Virus record (IMG/VR): IMGVR_UViG_3300032118_002429
Span: 1-29,970 of that record
Source: a virus
Length of the DNA stretch: 29,970 bases
Direction: 5' to 3' (one strand)
Shown: positions 22,902-29,970 of the stretch, piece by piece
How positions within the stretch are numbered: the first letter of the stretch is position 1
Layout: each line of letters starts with the position of its first letter
Made by a program: the position numbers and the translations under genes
The notes under the pieces: generated by a model
What the model saw: the letters and a program-made list of their open reading frames with translations, nothing else
The model's database searches: none
What the model was told of the DNA's origin: nothing

Positions 22902-23213
22902 TCATGCGAATGCCAGGATACGATAGGACCAGCCTGCTGTGCAAGATACTCGGATGGTCACGCTGGTGTGTGTGCCCTCGGTGATGACGGGCCGGGTGTA
23001 GAGTCCAGAGGGGGCCGAGACCAACGCGATGAACACCAGGGTGGGCACTGCCGGGGTCAAGGTCGTCCCGACCATGGTGCCGAGCCCGTGAGGGGTGAGC
23101 TGATCTGACCCGGTGCCGACGATGACGTCGGAAACGAACACCCCCGTCTCGGCCGCCATCGCGTAGCCGAGCGGGCTGGTCGCCTTCCGCAGCGTGAGGA
23201 TGTTGGTCGCCAT
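22902..23213 (-). CDS. Small tail-region protein, 103 aa
   Basis: 103 aa, ATG 23213, three bases after the preceding TAG; there is no clear Shine-Dalgarno, so translation probably couples to the upstream membrane protein gene. The protein has a Gly/Thr/Val-rich beta pattern (ETGVFVSDVIVGTGSD, TLVFIALVSAPSGLYTRPVITEGTHTSVTIRVSCTAGWSYRILAF) without a catalytic motif. It is probably a virion surface protein encoded just downstream of the lysis cassette. Confidence 0.65.
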   Translation of the reverse strand: MATNILTLRKATSPLGYAMAAETGVFVSDVIVGTGSDQLTPHGLGTMVGTTLTPAVPTLVFIALVSAPSGLYTRPVITEGTHTSVTIRVSCTAGWSYRILAFA

Positions 23214-23216
23214 GGC

Positions 23217-23879
23217 CTACTGGGTCGCGGCCGGGGGCACGGGCTTCGGGTCCTCGTTGACCACCTTGTCGCTCGGCCAGCCCAGCTTCTTGAGGACGGC
23301 GTAACCGCCCGCGGCGCCGAGCGCGGTTCCCACCCCGTCGATGACCAGGGACAGGTCGAGCCTCCGGCCCTGCTGCAGACCGTTGACCAACACCGCGAGC
23401 GTGCCGGCGAGGAGGGCCATGGCGGCCCCGCCGCGGTCCGTGTTCGGCCAACGCAAGAACCCCCCGAGATTCCCGTCCCGCAGCTTGTCGGGCAGCCACC
23501 CAGCCAGCAGCACCCCGAAGCGCCGGAGGCCGAGCACGAGGGCCGCCAAAATGAGGAACACGGCCAGGCGCCACTGCGAGCCGCGCACGGCGACGGCCAG
23601 CTCCTTCATGATCCCGGCCCCGTCTTCGATTCCCTTCGCCGGAGCCGAGGTCGGCGTGACGACCGGCTTCTCCGCGATCGCGGGGCTGGAGGCGGGAACC
23701 TTGGTCAGCGGCATCTTCGCGATCGGGGCGCCGGCCGCGGCCGGCTGCGTCGCGGCAACCTTTGGCTGCTGTCCGTAGGCGACCGCGTGGTAGGTCAGCA
23801 CGGGCAGGCTGAGCAAGATCGCGAGCGTCACCCCGGCCCACATGCTCCAGAACACGGTGCTCTTGCTGCGGATCGTCAT
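23217..23879 (-). CDS. Multi-pass membrane protein, candidate holin, 220 aa
   Basis: 220 aa, ATG 23879-23877, with GGAGG five bases upstream; an ATG at 23891 in the same frame has no ribosome binding site. The N-terminus has a membrane segment (FWSMWAGVTLAILLSLPV), then an Ala/Pro/Thr-rich external stretch of about 60 residues. Three more hydrophobic segments follow (WRLAVFLILAALVLGL, GGAAMALLAGTLAVLV, LSLVIDGVGTALGAAGG), ending in a charged Lys/Pro tail. The position immediately after the membrane/coiled-coil and amidase genes fits a lysis cassette, in which holins make pores that release the endolysin. It is long for a holin, so another envelope protein is possible. Confidence 0.65.
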   Translation of the reverse strand: MTIRSKSTVFWSMWAGVTLAILLSLPVLTYHAVAYGQQPKVAATQPAAAGAPIAKMPLTKVPASSPAIAEKPVVTPTSAPAKGIEDGAGIMKELAVAVRGSQWRLAVFLILAALVLGLRRFGVLLAGWLPDKLRDGNLGGFLRWPNTDRGGAAMALLAGTLAVLVNGLQQGRRLDLSLVIDGVGTALGAAGGYAVLKKLGWPSDKVVNEDPKPVPPAATQ

Positions 23880-23890
23880 GGTGTCCTCCA

Positions 23891-24343
23891 TCAAGCGTTG
23901 TCGTCCCCCCCGCCCTCGCGGGTGGGGCCGATGAAGTGCCTGCCCGTGATTCCCCCGTACCGCTCCTCGCACCGCGTCTCCATCCGCACCAGGCGCCGCT
24001 CGATGTCGTCGACCCGGGCCCAGGCCGCGCGCTGGGAGTCGTACCGCTGGTCGAGGTTCCCGCGCATCGCCTGGACCTCGGCGTCGATCCTGGCGATGGC
24101 CCGGCCCTGCTTGTCCACCGATCCCTCGAGCACGGCGTCCCCCTTGCCCGCCTGCTCCAGGGCTGCGATCTGCCGGCCCTGGTCCACGTTCTGCTCGTGC
24201 AGGTTCGTGAGGGAGAGCTGGACCGCGCCCAGCTCCGACCGGATCGTGCCGTTCGCGACCCCAAGCCGCCAGATGGCGCCGACGATGAGGCCCAGCGCCA
24301 TGACGCAGCCCGTGCAGATGGCGACGATGGTGGCGGGGGTCAT
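23891..24343 (-). CDS. Membrane-anchored coiled-coil lysis protein (holin accessory- or spanin-like), 150 aa
   Basis: 150 aa, ATG 24343-24341, overlapping the amidase stop as ATGA. A single hydrophobic segment (IVAICTGCVMALGLIVGAIW, about residues 5-24) is followed by a long charged helical region: IRSELGAVQLSLTNLHEQNV, IAALEQAG, IARIDAEVQAM, WARVDDIERRLVRMETR. This is the pattern of phage lysis-accessory proteins of XhlA or Rz type. The ending GRHFIGPTREGGGDDNA has no lipobox. The direct neighbours are an amidase and a membrane protein, so it should act in lysis. Exact role is inferred. Confidence 0.68.
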   Translation of the reverse strand: MTPATIVAICTGCVMALGLIVGAIWRLGVANGTIRSELGAVQLSLTNLHEQNVDQGRQIAALEQAGKGDAVLEGSVDKQGRAIARIDAEVQAMRGNLDQRYDSQRAAWARVDDIERRLVRMETRCEERYGGITGRHFIGPTREGGGDDNA

Positions 24344-25155
24344 GCGTGGGCGCCCCCGAAGAACAGGCCGGTCTGACGCATCGCATAATAAGTTTTCGCG
24401 CCGGGCATCCCGTCCACGGCAATCGCGGGAGTTGCGCCGGCCCGGTTGAGCTGCTCCTGGCGCTCCCGCCAGGCCTCCAGGTCCTCGCCCGCGTCGAAGT
24501 CGAAGCGGTCGAAGCCGTCCCGGTCGTGGTTCGCCAGGGCGTCCATGATGAAGTCGCCGGGGTCGCCCGCGCCCCGGTTGGCCGAGCAGTCCCGGTGCCC
24601 GAAGACGCCGTAGCACCCGGGACCGCCCCCGGCCGCGAGGCGCCGGAGCGGGCCCCCGTGGTAGGCCGCGGGCACCTGGCGCGGGACCTCGAGCAGGTCG
24701 CAGAGCGCCCGGACCAGGACCGCCGCGGCCTCGATGGTGGCCCCCCAGATCCCGGCGTCCGCGTCCTGGTAGCACTCGATGCCGATGCTCGGCGGGTTCA
24801 TGTGCTCGGCGTGGTAGGCGACCTCGAGCACGAGGTCGGCCAGGCAGGCGACCGTCCCGTCCCGGTCCACGACCAGGTGGGCGCCGGCCGGCTTCGGGCT
24901 GGTCGACCACCAGCGGGCGCAGGCATCGGCGCCCCCGGCCGGGCCCACCCCGGGCTTGATGTGCTGGAGGCGCAGGTCCTTCCCGCCCGGGATGCCCTTG
25001 GTCGTGTGCAGGACGATGCAGCGCGGGCGACGCTCGCCGCAGTGGTAGCCGTCACCGGCCTTGCCGATGCGCAGGCGCAGGCGGGCGTCGTCCTTCCACG
25101 AGCGCGACACCAGCCCGGGCACCTCGACGACCTGTCCACGGATGATCAGTCCCAT
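24340..25155 (-). CDS. N-acetylmuramoyl-L-alanine amidase (amidase_2-type endolysin)
   Basis: 271 aa, ATG 25155, three bases after the preceding stop. Zinc ligands fit His50 in IVLHTT, His187 in FGHRDC and Asp198 in GDPGD (family usually has Cys or Asp at this position). The AYHAEHMNPPSIGIE stretch matches the amidase_2 core. The C-terminal VDGMPGAKTYYAM resembles the end of a peptidoglycan-binding domain 1 repeat, though truncated. It should cut the amide between muramic acid and peptide stem during lysis. No signal peptide is seen, so export would need the neighbouring membrane proteins. The gene opens the lysis cassette between virion genes. Confidence 0.88.
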   Translation of the reverse strand: MGLIIRGQVVEVPGLVSRSWKDDARLRLRIGKAGDGYHCGERRPRCIVLHTTKGIPGGKDLRLQHIKPGVGPAGGADACARWWSTSPKPAGAHLVVDRDGTVACLADLVLEVAYHAEHMNPPSIGIECYQDADAGIWGATIEAAAVLVRALCDLLEVPRQVPAAYHGGPLRRLAAGGGPGCYGVFGHRDCSANRGAGDPGDFIMDALANHDRDGFDRFDFDAGEDLEAWRERQEQLNRAGATPAIAVDGMPGAKTYYAMRQTGLFFGGAHA

Positions 25156-25158
25156 GAT

Positions 25159-26505
25159 CTACCCGATGCGGTGGGCCGAGCAATAACCGTCGGCGAGATT
25201 CGCGGGCGCCCCAGAAGTCGAGATGCGGAAGTAGTCCCCGGCGTTCGGGAAGTAGTAGTCGGCGCTGATCTGCTGGTCGGTGGTGGTCCCCGCGCTGGAA
25301 GGTGCGATCAACGATCCCGCTTCGAGGGCCGTCTCTGGGGAAGCCCCGATCTTGACGTAGATTTGCATCAGGCGCGTTCCGGTCCCGCTCGCCGTCCACT
25401 GAACGGCGGCATTGATGTGGTACTTCCCCGGCGTGTTGATGTAGACCTTGTCGCGCGCCGCCGTCGACCACATGGAGTCGGTGTCGTAGTCCTCGGCGTT
25501 CCACTCGACGACTCCGGGTCCATAAATCCCGTGCACCCGGCAGTTCTTGTACCAGGCGTTTTCGTAGCCGAGCAGCTCGACGAGCTGCGACCCGACGGAC
25601 CCAACGGTCAGCGACTTGGGCGTCCCGGCGACCGCCTCTGCCCCGACGTAACCTGCGCCGTCCACCCCCGTGTCGACCGCCCCGGTGGCGACGAGCCGGT
25701 TGATGAGCGCGTTGAGGTAGCCGAGCAGGCTGCTGAAGTAGCCCTGCACCGTTCCGCCGACCGCGAAGGTCCCCGTGTAGCCGAGGTTGTCGGGGGAGCC
25801 GCTGATGGCCGTGGTCGTCACGACCGTTGCCGCGTGCTTGTCGGTGCTGCCCGCCAGGTGTCCGTTGAGCCAGCCGAGGATGTTTGAAACCGCCGTGGTC
25901 AGCAGGTTCTCGCGGACCGCGTGAGGCGTGCCCGCGATCACCACCGCGTCCTGACGGCGGTCCGTGACGATGTTGGCCGTGGTGATCTGGGTCTTCCCGT
26001 AGTTGAAGGGGATGTCGGCCAGGAGCACCATCGTCGGGTCGAGCGCGGGGTAAACGGGGATGCCCCCCTCCGCCCCCTGCTTGACGATGAACTCGCAGGA
26101 CTCGTTCTGGATGCGGTAGACGTCGGGCGGTCCCGACTTCTTGGCGTGGGGTTCGCTGAGCACGCGCAGTGGGCGGCAGAAGACGGAGATCCCCCTCCAC
26201 TGGCCCGGGGAAGTCACGGCCGTCGAAGCACCGAGGTAGTCCACCGCGCAGTTGACGTTCCCCGTTGCGGCCTGGACGACGCGGCTGCCGTCCGCGAGGT
26301 GGGCCACGCCGGCCGCCGCGTCGACGGTCAGGTTGGGGGAGGCGAAGGTCCCGACGTAGTGCTGGGCGACCCCGAGCCCGCTCGTCACACCGGAGAGGCC
26401 GACCGCGACCGTGGCGCGCTGGTCCGCCTCCTGCACCTGGTCGAAGGCGTCGTCCATCTGCGAGTCGGTGACGTACTGACCGAACCAGTATTTTCTAATG
26501 TCCAC
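25159..26505 (-). CDS. Virion or baseplate-associated protein, 448 aa
   Basis: 448 aa, GTG 26505-26503, with GGGAGG nine bases upstream; the ribosome binding site lies inside the end of the 35-aa gene. The N-terminus (DIRKYWFGQYVTDSQMDDAFDQVQEADQR) resembles the start of phage tail proteins with a helical fastener, followed by a beta-rich region. The sequence has two related stretches around VGGTVQGYFSSLLGYLNALINRL and the earlier VSNILGWLNGHL. The C-terminal third (YINTPGKYHINAAVQWTASGTGTRLMQIYVKIG) matches a C1q/TNF-like jelly-roll pattern, common in fibre tips. It may be a tail or baseplate accessory adhesin. Confidence 0.75.
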   Translation of the reverse strand: MDIRKYWFGQYVTDSQMDDAFDQVQEADQRATVAVGLSGVTSGLGVAQHYVGTFASPNLTVDAAAGVAHLADGSRVVQAATGNVNCAVDYLGASTAVTSPGQWRGISVFCRPLRVLSEPHAKKSGPPDVYRIQNESCEFIVKQGAEGGIPVYPALDPTMVLLADIPFNYGKTQITTANIVTDRRQDAVVIAGTPHAVRENLLTTAVSNILGWLNGHLAGSTDKHAATVVTTTAISGSPDNLGYTGTFAVGGTVQGYFSSLLGYLNALINRLVATGAVDTGVDGAGYVGAEAVAGTPKSLTVGSVGSQLVELLGYENAWYKNCRVHGIYGPGVVEWNAEDYDTDSMWSTAARDKVYINTPGKYHINAAVQWTASGTGTRLMQIYVKIGASPETALEAGSLIAPSSAGTTTDQQISADYYFPNAGDYFRISTSGAPANLADGYCSAHRIG

Positions 26506-26511
26506 GGGTAT

Positions 26512-26619
26512 TTACCTCCCGAGAATTCGTTTCAAGTATTCGACGAGCAATCGTGCACTTTCCCGCAGTTTTTCTGCGTGCGCAATATAGTAGGCTCGAT
26601 TAGATTCCTGCTTCGTCAT
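26512..26619 (-). CDS. Microprotein, 35 aa, in an AT-rich gap
   Basis: 35 codons plus TAA, ATG at 26619-26617, five bases after the stop of the tail protein I-like gene and six bases before the GTG of the 448-aa gene. The protein begins MTKQESNRAYYIAHAEKL and continues as an amphipathic, basic helix (ESARLLVEYLKRILGR). The GGGAGG site of the next gene overlaps its last codons, which couples translation. Codon usage is unlike neighbours (TCT, AAT, TAT, ATT, AAA), as is base composition. No clear ribosome binding site is seen; coupling to the upstream stop is likely. It could also be only an AT-rich leader. Confidence 0.5.
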   Translation of the reverse strand: MTKQESNRAYYIAHAEKLRESARLLVEYLKRILGR

Positions 26620-26624
26620 GACAA

Positions 26625-28100
26625 TCACGGCCACGTCTTGACGCCCATCTCCCAGAGCCCGACGAAGTAGGCGAAGACGGGGCGCATGTAGTCGATGATG
26701 AGGAGCGCCTGCTGGCGCTGGGCATCCGTCAGCGCGATGTTAGACAGCACCTCGAACCCGTAGAGCCAGTGCCGGTCGTAACCCGGCCCGCACATCGCGG
26801 TCCCCGGGTCGGTCACGTAGATGCGGTGCGTGCCGGTCCCGGTGGTCGTCAGGTCGACGGCCTCGCCCCCCGCGGTGGCGGCCACTCGGAAGGTCCCCAG
26901 CGAGACGTCGACGTCGCGCACGTAGTAGGTCACGCCCGCGGCGAGCGGCGCCGGAAGCGTCCCGCTCGTCGTGAACTGCACCGGGTCGTCCAGCTCGAAC
27001 CGGCACGGCGCGTAGAGCGTGACGAGGTCCGTGCCCACGTCCGCGGAGAGCATCCACCCTGCGAGCAGGGAGCCCGCATCGGCGACCCGGTTGTCTCCGG
27101 TGCCCACCGTGGTGAGGTTGACGAGCGTACCGGGCCCCCCGGCTGGGGCGAAGCCTACTCGGAAGGCGTAGCCGGACACGTTCCGCACGTAGTAGGTGGT
27201 CCCCGCCACGAGCGGGGCCGGGAGCGTTCCGGTCGTGTTGAACGTCACCGGGTCGGGCTCGACGAAGGGGAAGTCCAGGCCGAGGGTGAGCTTGTCCGTG
27301 CCTGCGTCCGCGGTGACCGGCTGGCCGACCGCGTCGGTCCCGCCCAGGCGGTCGACCGGGATCTCCCAGGTGTCGTCGCGGGCTACGCACCGGATCGTCG
27401 CCTCCATCCCGGTGAAGAAACGCAGCCCGTTGATGATGCCGACGTCGGTCCCCTTCTGCTTGTAGATGCCGACCAGGACGGCCGCGAGTCGCCGCTTGTC
27501 CGCGTCGGTCAGGACGAAGGCGAAGGGGTTCCCGAGCCCGTACAGGATCGCGTCCAGATAGCGGATCGGCGTCAGCTCGTAGTCGATGATGTCGGGGAAG
27601 CGATCGAGGCGGTCGAGCGCGAGGTCCTGCAAGTCTTGGAAGCAGGCGATGAGGTACTGCAGGTCGCGGGTGACGTCCTCGGCGCGGTTCCGCGAGGGGA
27701 GCATCTGCCACAGGTCCCAGAGCCGGCGCGCCGGCTGCGGGGAGCGGTAGCCCGTGAAGGACGCCGGCGGCGTGCCCGGGGTCGGGTCGGTGTAGGTGGT
27801 GCCGATGGTGCCGACCACGTTCAGCGCGGTGAGCTGGTAGCCCGCGTTCGGCGTCGTCTCGTAGTCCAGCGTCAGGTCGACGCACTGGGGGACGTCCGTG
27901 GTCCCGACCGTGACGACCGCGACGCCGGTCACGGTCACCGGCATGGCCGGAACCGTCGTGGCCGCGATGGTGTAGTTGCCCGGCTTGAGGGCGTCGTTGG
28001 TCGCCCCCGGGTCGACCCGCTTGACCGCCCCCGACCAGGTGACGCGCAGCGTGGTCGTGCTGTAGGGGACGGCGCTGACGAGGGTGGGGCCGGCGGCCAT
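26625..28100 (-). CDS. Tail protein I-like (P2 gpI family) with inserted repeats, 491 aa
   Basis: 491 aa, ATG 28100, three bases after the baseplate J-like stop; no strong ribosome binding site, so coupling is likely. Residues 1-105 look like an Ig/Fn3-type domain (LVSAVPYSTTTLRVTWSGAV). Residues 120-235 fit the gpI core (RRLWDLWQMLPS, RFPDIIDYELTPIRYLDAILYGLGNPF, DKRRLAAVLVGIYKQKGT, LRFFTGMEATIRC). Two repeats, about 264-340 and 354-428, both with TGTLPAP, TYYVR and FRV, interrupt it before the gpI-like end (LLIIDYMRPVFAYFVGLWEMG). gpI links baseplate wedge to tail. The inserted repeats may add surface contacts. Confidence 0.82.
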   Translation of the reverse strand: MAAGPTLVSAVPYSTTTLRVTWSGAVKRVDPGATNDALKPGNYTIAATTVPAMPVTVTGVAVVTVGTTDVPQCVDLTLDYETTPNAGYQLTALNVVGTIGTTYTDPTPGTPPASFTGYRSPQPARRLWDLWQMLPSRNRAEDVTRDLQYLIACFQDLQDLALDRLDRFPDIIDYELTPIRYLDAILYGLGNPFAFVLTDADKRRLAAVLVGIYKQKGTDVGIINGLRFFTGMEATIRCVARDDTWEIPVDRLGGTDAVGQPVTADAGTDKLTLGLDFPFVEPDPVTFNTTGTLPAPLVAGTTYYVRNVSGYAFRVGFAPAGGPGTLVNLTTVGTGDNRVADAGSLLAGWMLSADVGTDLVTLYAPCRFELDDPVQFTTSGTLPAPLAAGVTYYVRDVDVSLGTFRVAATAGGEAVDLTTTGTGTHRIYVTDPGTAMCGPGYDRHWLYGFEVLSNIALTDAQRQQALLIIDYMRPVFAYFVGLWEMGVKTWP

Positions 28101-28103
28101 GGC

Positions 28104-29612
28104 TCAGATCGGGAGCCCCGTGGCCCCGTCAATCAAGGTGACCGTCCCGACCGCGGGGAACTGCATGATGTCGATGACGAGGTCGGCGTGCGATCCGTTC
28201 AAGGTGAAGTCCGCCAGGGCGGTCCCCATGCGGAGCACGCCACGCGTGTCGCGCACCACGTCGAACAGGTCGGAGAGCGCCAGGAGGCCGCTCGGGTTCC
28301 CGTCAACGTCCTTGAGGTTCCAGCCGAAGTCGACCAGGGTGTTCGGCGTTCCGTCCGCGTTGTTCGGGGCGAACCAGGCATCGAGGTTGGTGCGGATCGT
28401 GGTCCCCACGCTGGCCGGGACGTAGCCCTGCCGCACCCACAGCTTCGCGTAGACGTTGACGGTCAGGTAGACCGGATCGAGCACCAGGGTGCGGAAGGAA
28501 GTTGGCCCCGGGCGCGTGACCGTGATACCGGTCAGCACGGCCGCCTTGATCGCGGCGGAGGGGACACCTCCGCCCGCCGGGACGACGTAGAGCCAGCCGG
28601 TGTTCTCAGGGATGGCGCCGTTCTCGATGGGCGAGAGCATCAGGGCCCGCCCGACGCCGGGGACCAGCAGGGCCGCCGTCTCGTAGTCCTCCCGGGCGAT
28701 GCACCGGGTCTGCGTGCGGACGCTGGCCGGGATGAGCTGGCGCATCGTCTCGACCGACATGCGCTCCTCGCCGCCCGCTGCCGCCGCCGCGTTGGTCACG
28801 GTCACGACGACCGGGTTGGCGAAGACGTCGGTGTAGGTCCCGTCGATCTTGACGACGGTGCCCGCCTCGACGTTGCCGTCCGCCCCGCCCCCGGTCTTGT
28901 AGTCGACCGAGAAGGCCCCCGCCTCGGGGATCTTGCCGTTGACCCCGTTGCCGAAGGTCATCTTCGCACGGCTGTTCTGGTCGACGACCAAGGTGAAGTG
29001 CAGCGAGCTAGCGGTCGATCCCAGGAAGTCGGTCACCTGGGTGTAGGTCCCGGCGCCCACCGTGGCGGTCGCCGAGCCGTCGACGTAGGGGACGGCGGTG
29101 AGCGTGAACACCTGGTTCGGTGAGCCGTCGCTGACGAACGCGTCGACGACCGAGGTCGAGTGCTCGACCGTCCCGACCACGGAGAGGTTGCCCGCCAGGA
29201 TGCGCGCCTCCTCGAGAAGCTGGAACACGATGGGCGAGGTCACCTCCCCGGTCCGCACCGTGGTTCCGGCGGGGAACACCACGTCCCCGGCGGCCGCGAC
29301 CGGGATGGAGAAGGTCTCGTCGACCGTGGCCGCGGTGGCGCTGCGGGCCGCGAAGTCGACCAGCTTCCCAAGCGCGATCATCGAGCGGCGCTGGGTCGCC
29401 CAGGCGATGAAGCACTCCCGGGCCTGCTTGTTCTGGTAGAAGCTCAGGACGTCGCAGCACCACGCCTCAAGCTCGTTGATGACGTTCGCGAAGTTCGCCC
29501 GCTGGTGGTCGGTCCAGGTGGGCCAGGCGCTCTGCACGAGCGCCTGGATGCGGGCGTCGAGGGACGCCTTGTCGATGTCGGTGTAGTCGACGTTCTCGGG
29601 AAGCAGCGCCAC
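28104..29612 (-). CDS. Baseplate J-like protein (gp47/JayE family)
   Basis: 502 aa, GTG 29612-29610, with GAGGGG five bases upstream. It has the family pattern: an N-terminal helical part (IDKASLDARIQALVQSAWPTW), an alpha/beta middle, and the conserved VRTQTRCIAREDYETAALLVPGVGRAL, the hallmark of baseplate J proteins. The C-terminus carries TVTRPGPTSFRTLVLDPVYLTV and a final strand-rich region. In P2 and T4-like particles this protein forms the baseplate wedge, which supports tail contraction. The tail protein I-like gene follows immediately, the usual order. Length (502 aa) is typical for long J-like proteins. Confidence 0.9.
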   Translation of the reverse strand: MALLPENVDYTDIDKASLDARIQALVQSAWPTWTDHQRANFANVINELEAWCCDVLSFYQNKQARECFIAWATQRRSMIALGKLVDFAARSATAATVDETFSIPVAAAGDVVFPAGTTVRTGEVTSPIVFQLLEEARILAGNLSVVGTVEHSTSVVDAFVSDGSPNQVFTLTAVPYVDGSATATVGAGTYTQVTDFLGSTASSLHFTLVVDQNSRAKMTFGNGVNGKIPEAGAFSVDYKTGGGADGNVEAGTVVKIDGTYTDVFANPVVVTVTNAAAAAGGEERMSVETMRQLIPASVRTQTRCIAREDYETAALLVPGVGRALMLSPIENGAIPENTGWLYVVPAGGGVPSAAIKAAVLTGITVTRPGPTSFRTLVLDPVYLTVNVYAKLWVRQGYVPASVGTTIRTNLDAWFAPNNADGTPNTLVDFGWNLKDVDGNPSGLLALSDLFDVVRDTRGVLRMGTALADFTLNGSHADLVIDIMQFPAVGTVTLIDGATGLPI

Positions 29613-29624
29613 GTTTCCCCTCCC

Positions 29625-29867
29625 CTACGGTTGGGTCGGCTCGTCGTACGCCGCGGCGGCGGCCTTGGCGGCCTCCGCCTCCGCCGCCTTCTTCTCGGCC
29701 GCGATCCAGTCGTCGTGGCGCGCGTCGATGGCGTCGTGCAGGCGCTTGCGCAGCTCCTCCATCGAGGGGGGCTCGGGCCCCTTCACCAGCTCGGCGATGA
29801 CGTCGAAGATGGTCTTCGTGACCTCGGTCCCCAGCCCGATGAGGGCGGCCATCTGCGCCGGGGTCAC
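29625..29867 (-). CDS. Small helical protein, 80 aa
   Basis: 80 aa, GTG 29867-29865, overlapping the preceding stop as GTGA. A G-run precedes the start at a longer spacing. The protein is short and helical: TPAQMAALIGLGTEVTKTIFDVIAEL, then MEELRKRLHDAIDARHDDWIAAEKKAAEAEAAKAAAA, a probable coiled coil. It may be a tail chaperone or structural accessory. It sits 12 bases before the baseplate J-like gene. No family recognised. Confidence 0.68.
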   Translation of the reverse strand: MTPAQMAALIGLGTEVTKTIFDVIAELVKGPEPPSMEELRKRLHDAIDARHDDWIAAEKKAAEAEAAKAAAAAYDEPTQP

Positions 29868-29970
29868 TGGACACCCCCGAAGGTCGTCTGGTAGGCCGCG
29901 TAGGCAAGCACGAGGTCCCCCCACGCCTTGGCGACGTCGGTCACCACGGTGGCGAGCTTGGCCTGCCAGC
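29864..29970 (-). CDS. Partial: C-terminus of a protein of unknown function
   Basis: The last 34 residues of a gene that begins beyond the right edge; in the window it reads WQAKLATVVTDVAKAW and ends GDLVLAYAAYQTTFGGVQ, TGA at 29866-29864. The stop overlaps the GTG of the 80-aa gene. It looks helical. The context (baseplate J-like gene next but one downstream) suggests a small tail or baseplate gene. Too short to classify. Confidence 0.6.
   Translation of the reverse strand, partial: WQAKLATVVTDVAKAWGDLVLAYAAYQTTFGGVQ

Noticed and set aside
26769-29123. 784-codon open frame on the plus strand
   Set aside because: It lies fully antisense to the tail protein I-like and baseplate J-like genes; long antisense open frames are normal at this GC, and the protein is Arg/Gly/His-rich nonsense without motifs.
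1-29970. tRNA genes, CRISPR arrays, integrase, transposase
   Set aside because: I found no cloverleaf-like sequence, regularly spaced repeats, or recombinase motifs on either strand by eye; a dedicated scan could still find a tRNA.

Overview
The window is a piece of a tailed double-stranded DNA bacteriophage genome, or a prophage. GC is about 65-70%, genes are tightly packed with ATGA/GTGA overlaps and strong GGAGG ribosome binding sites, and there are replication, baseplate, fibre and lysis genes but no chromosomal housekeeping genes. Baseplate J-like and tail protein I-like genes imply a contractile tail (myovirus morphology). The host cannot be named: high GC, sigma70-like promoters and a lipobox on a lytic enzyme fit a high-GC bacterium, perhaps with a Gram-negative envelope. 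Stop codons are used normally and no tRNA, CRISPR, integrase or insertion sequence was seen.

Left arm (1-9460, minus strand, read right to left). A strong divergent promoter near 9434-9461 drives a 180-aa protein, a 297-aa protein, a 188-aa protein, a putative sigma factor, a small helix-turn-helix protein, an SF2 (UvsW-like) helicase and a 74-aa protein. After a 263-bp gap holding a possible promoter and a strongly folded leader come a replication initiator, a DnaB-like helicase, a CHC2/Toprim primase, a 192-aa protein and the start of a Cys-rich protein resembling family-4 uracil-DNA glycosylase N-termini. The middle of the initiator gene carries two identical 18-bp iterons, an AT-rich stretch and a palindrome, in the same order as the lambda origin inside gene O.

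Centre (9491-13253, plus strand). A second near-consensus promoter, back-to-back with the first, drives a four-gene block: MoxR-like AAA+ ATPase, an HExxH plus VWA-domain partner, a PD-(D/E)XK resolvase-like nuclease and a lipoprotein lytic transglycosylase. It is the only plus-strand block.

Right arm (13258-29970, minus strand). The late genes run from right to left: an unknown gene entering from the right edge, an 80-aa protein, baseplate J-like, tail protein I-like, a 35-aa microprotein, a 448-aa virion protein, a lysis cassette (amidase, membrane/coiled-coil protein, multi-pass membrane protein), five small tail-region proteins, two beta-rich tail proteins, a 1570-aa fibre with internal duplication, and a 136-aa protein. 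Base composition drops in parts of the fibre and of the 427- and 461-aa genes, as expected if host-range modules have been exchanged.

No software was run. All family calls come from motifs read by eye.
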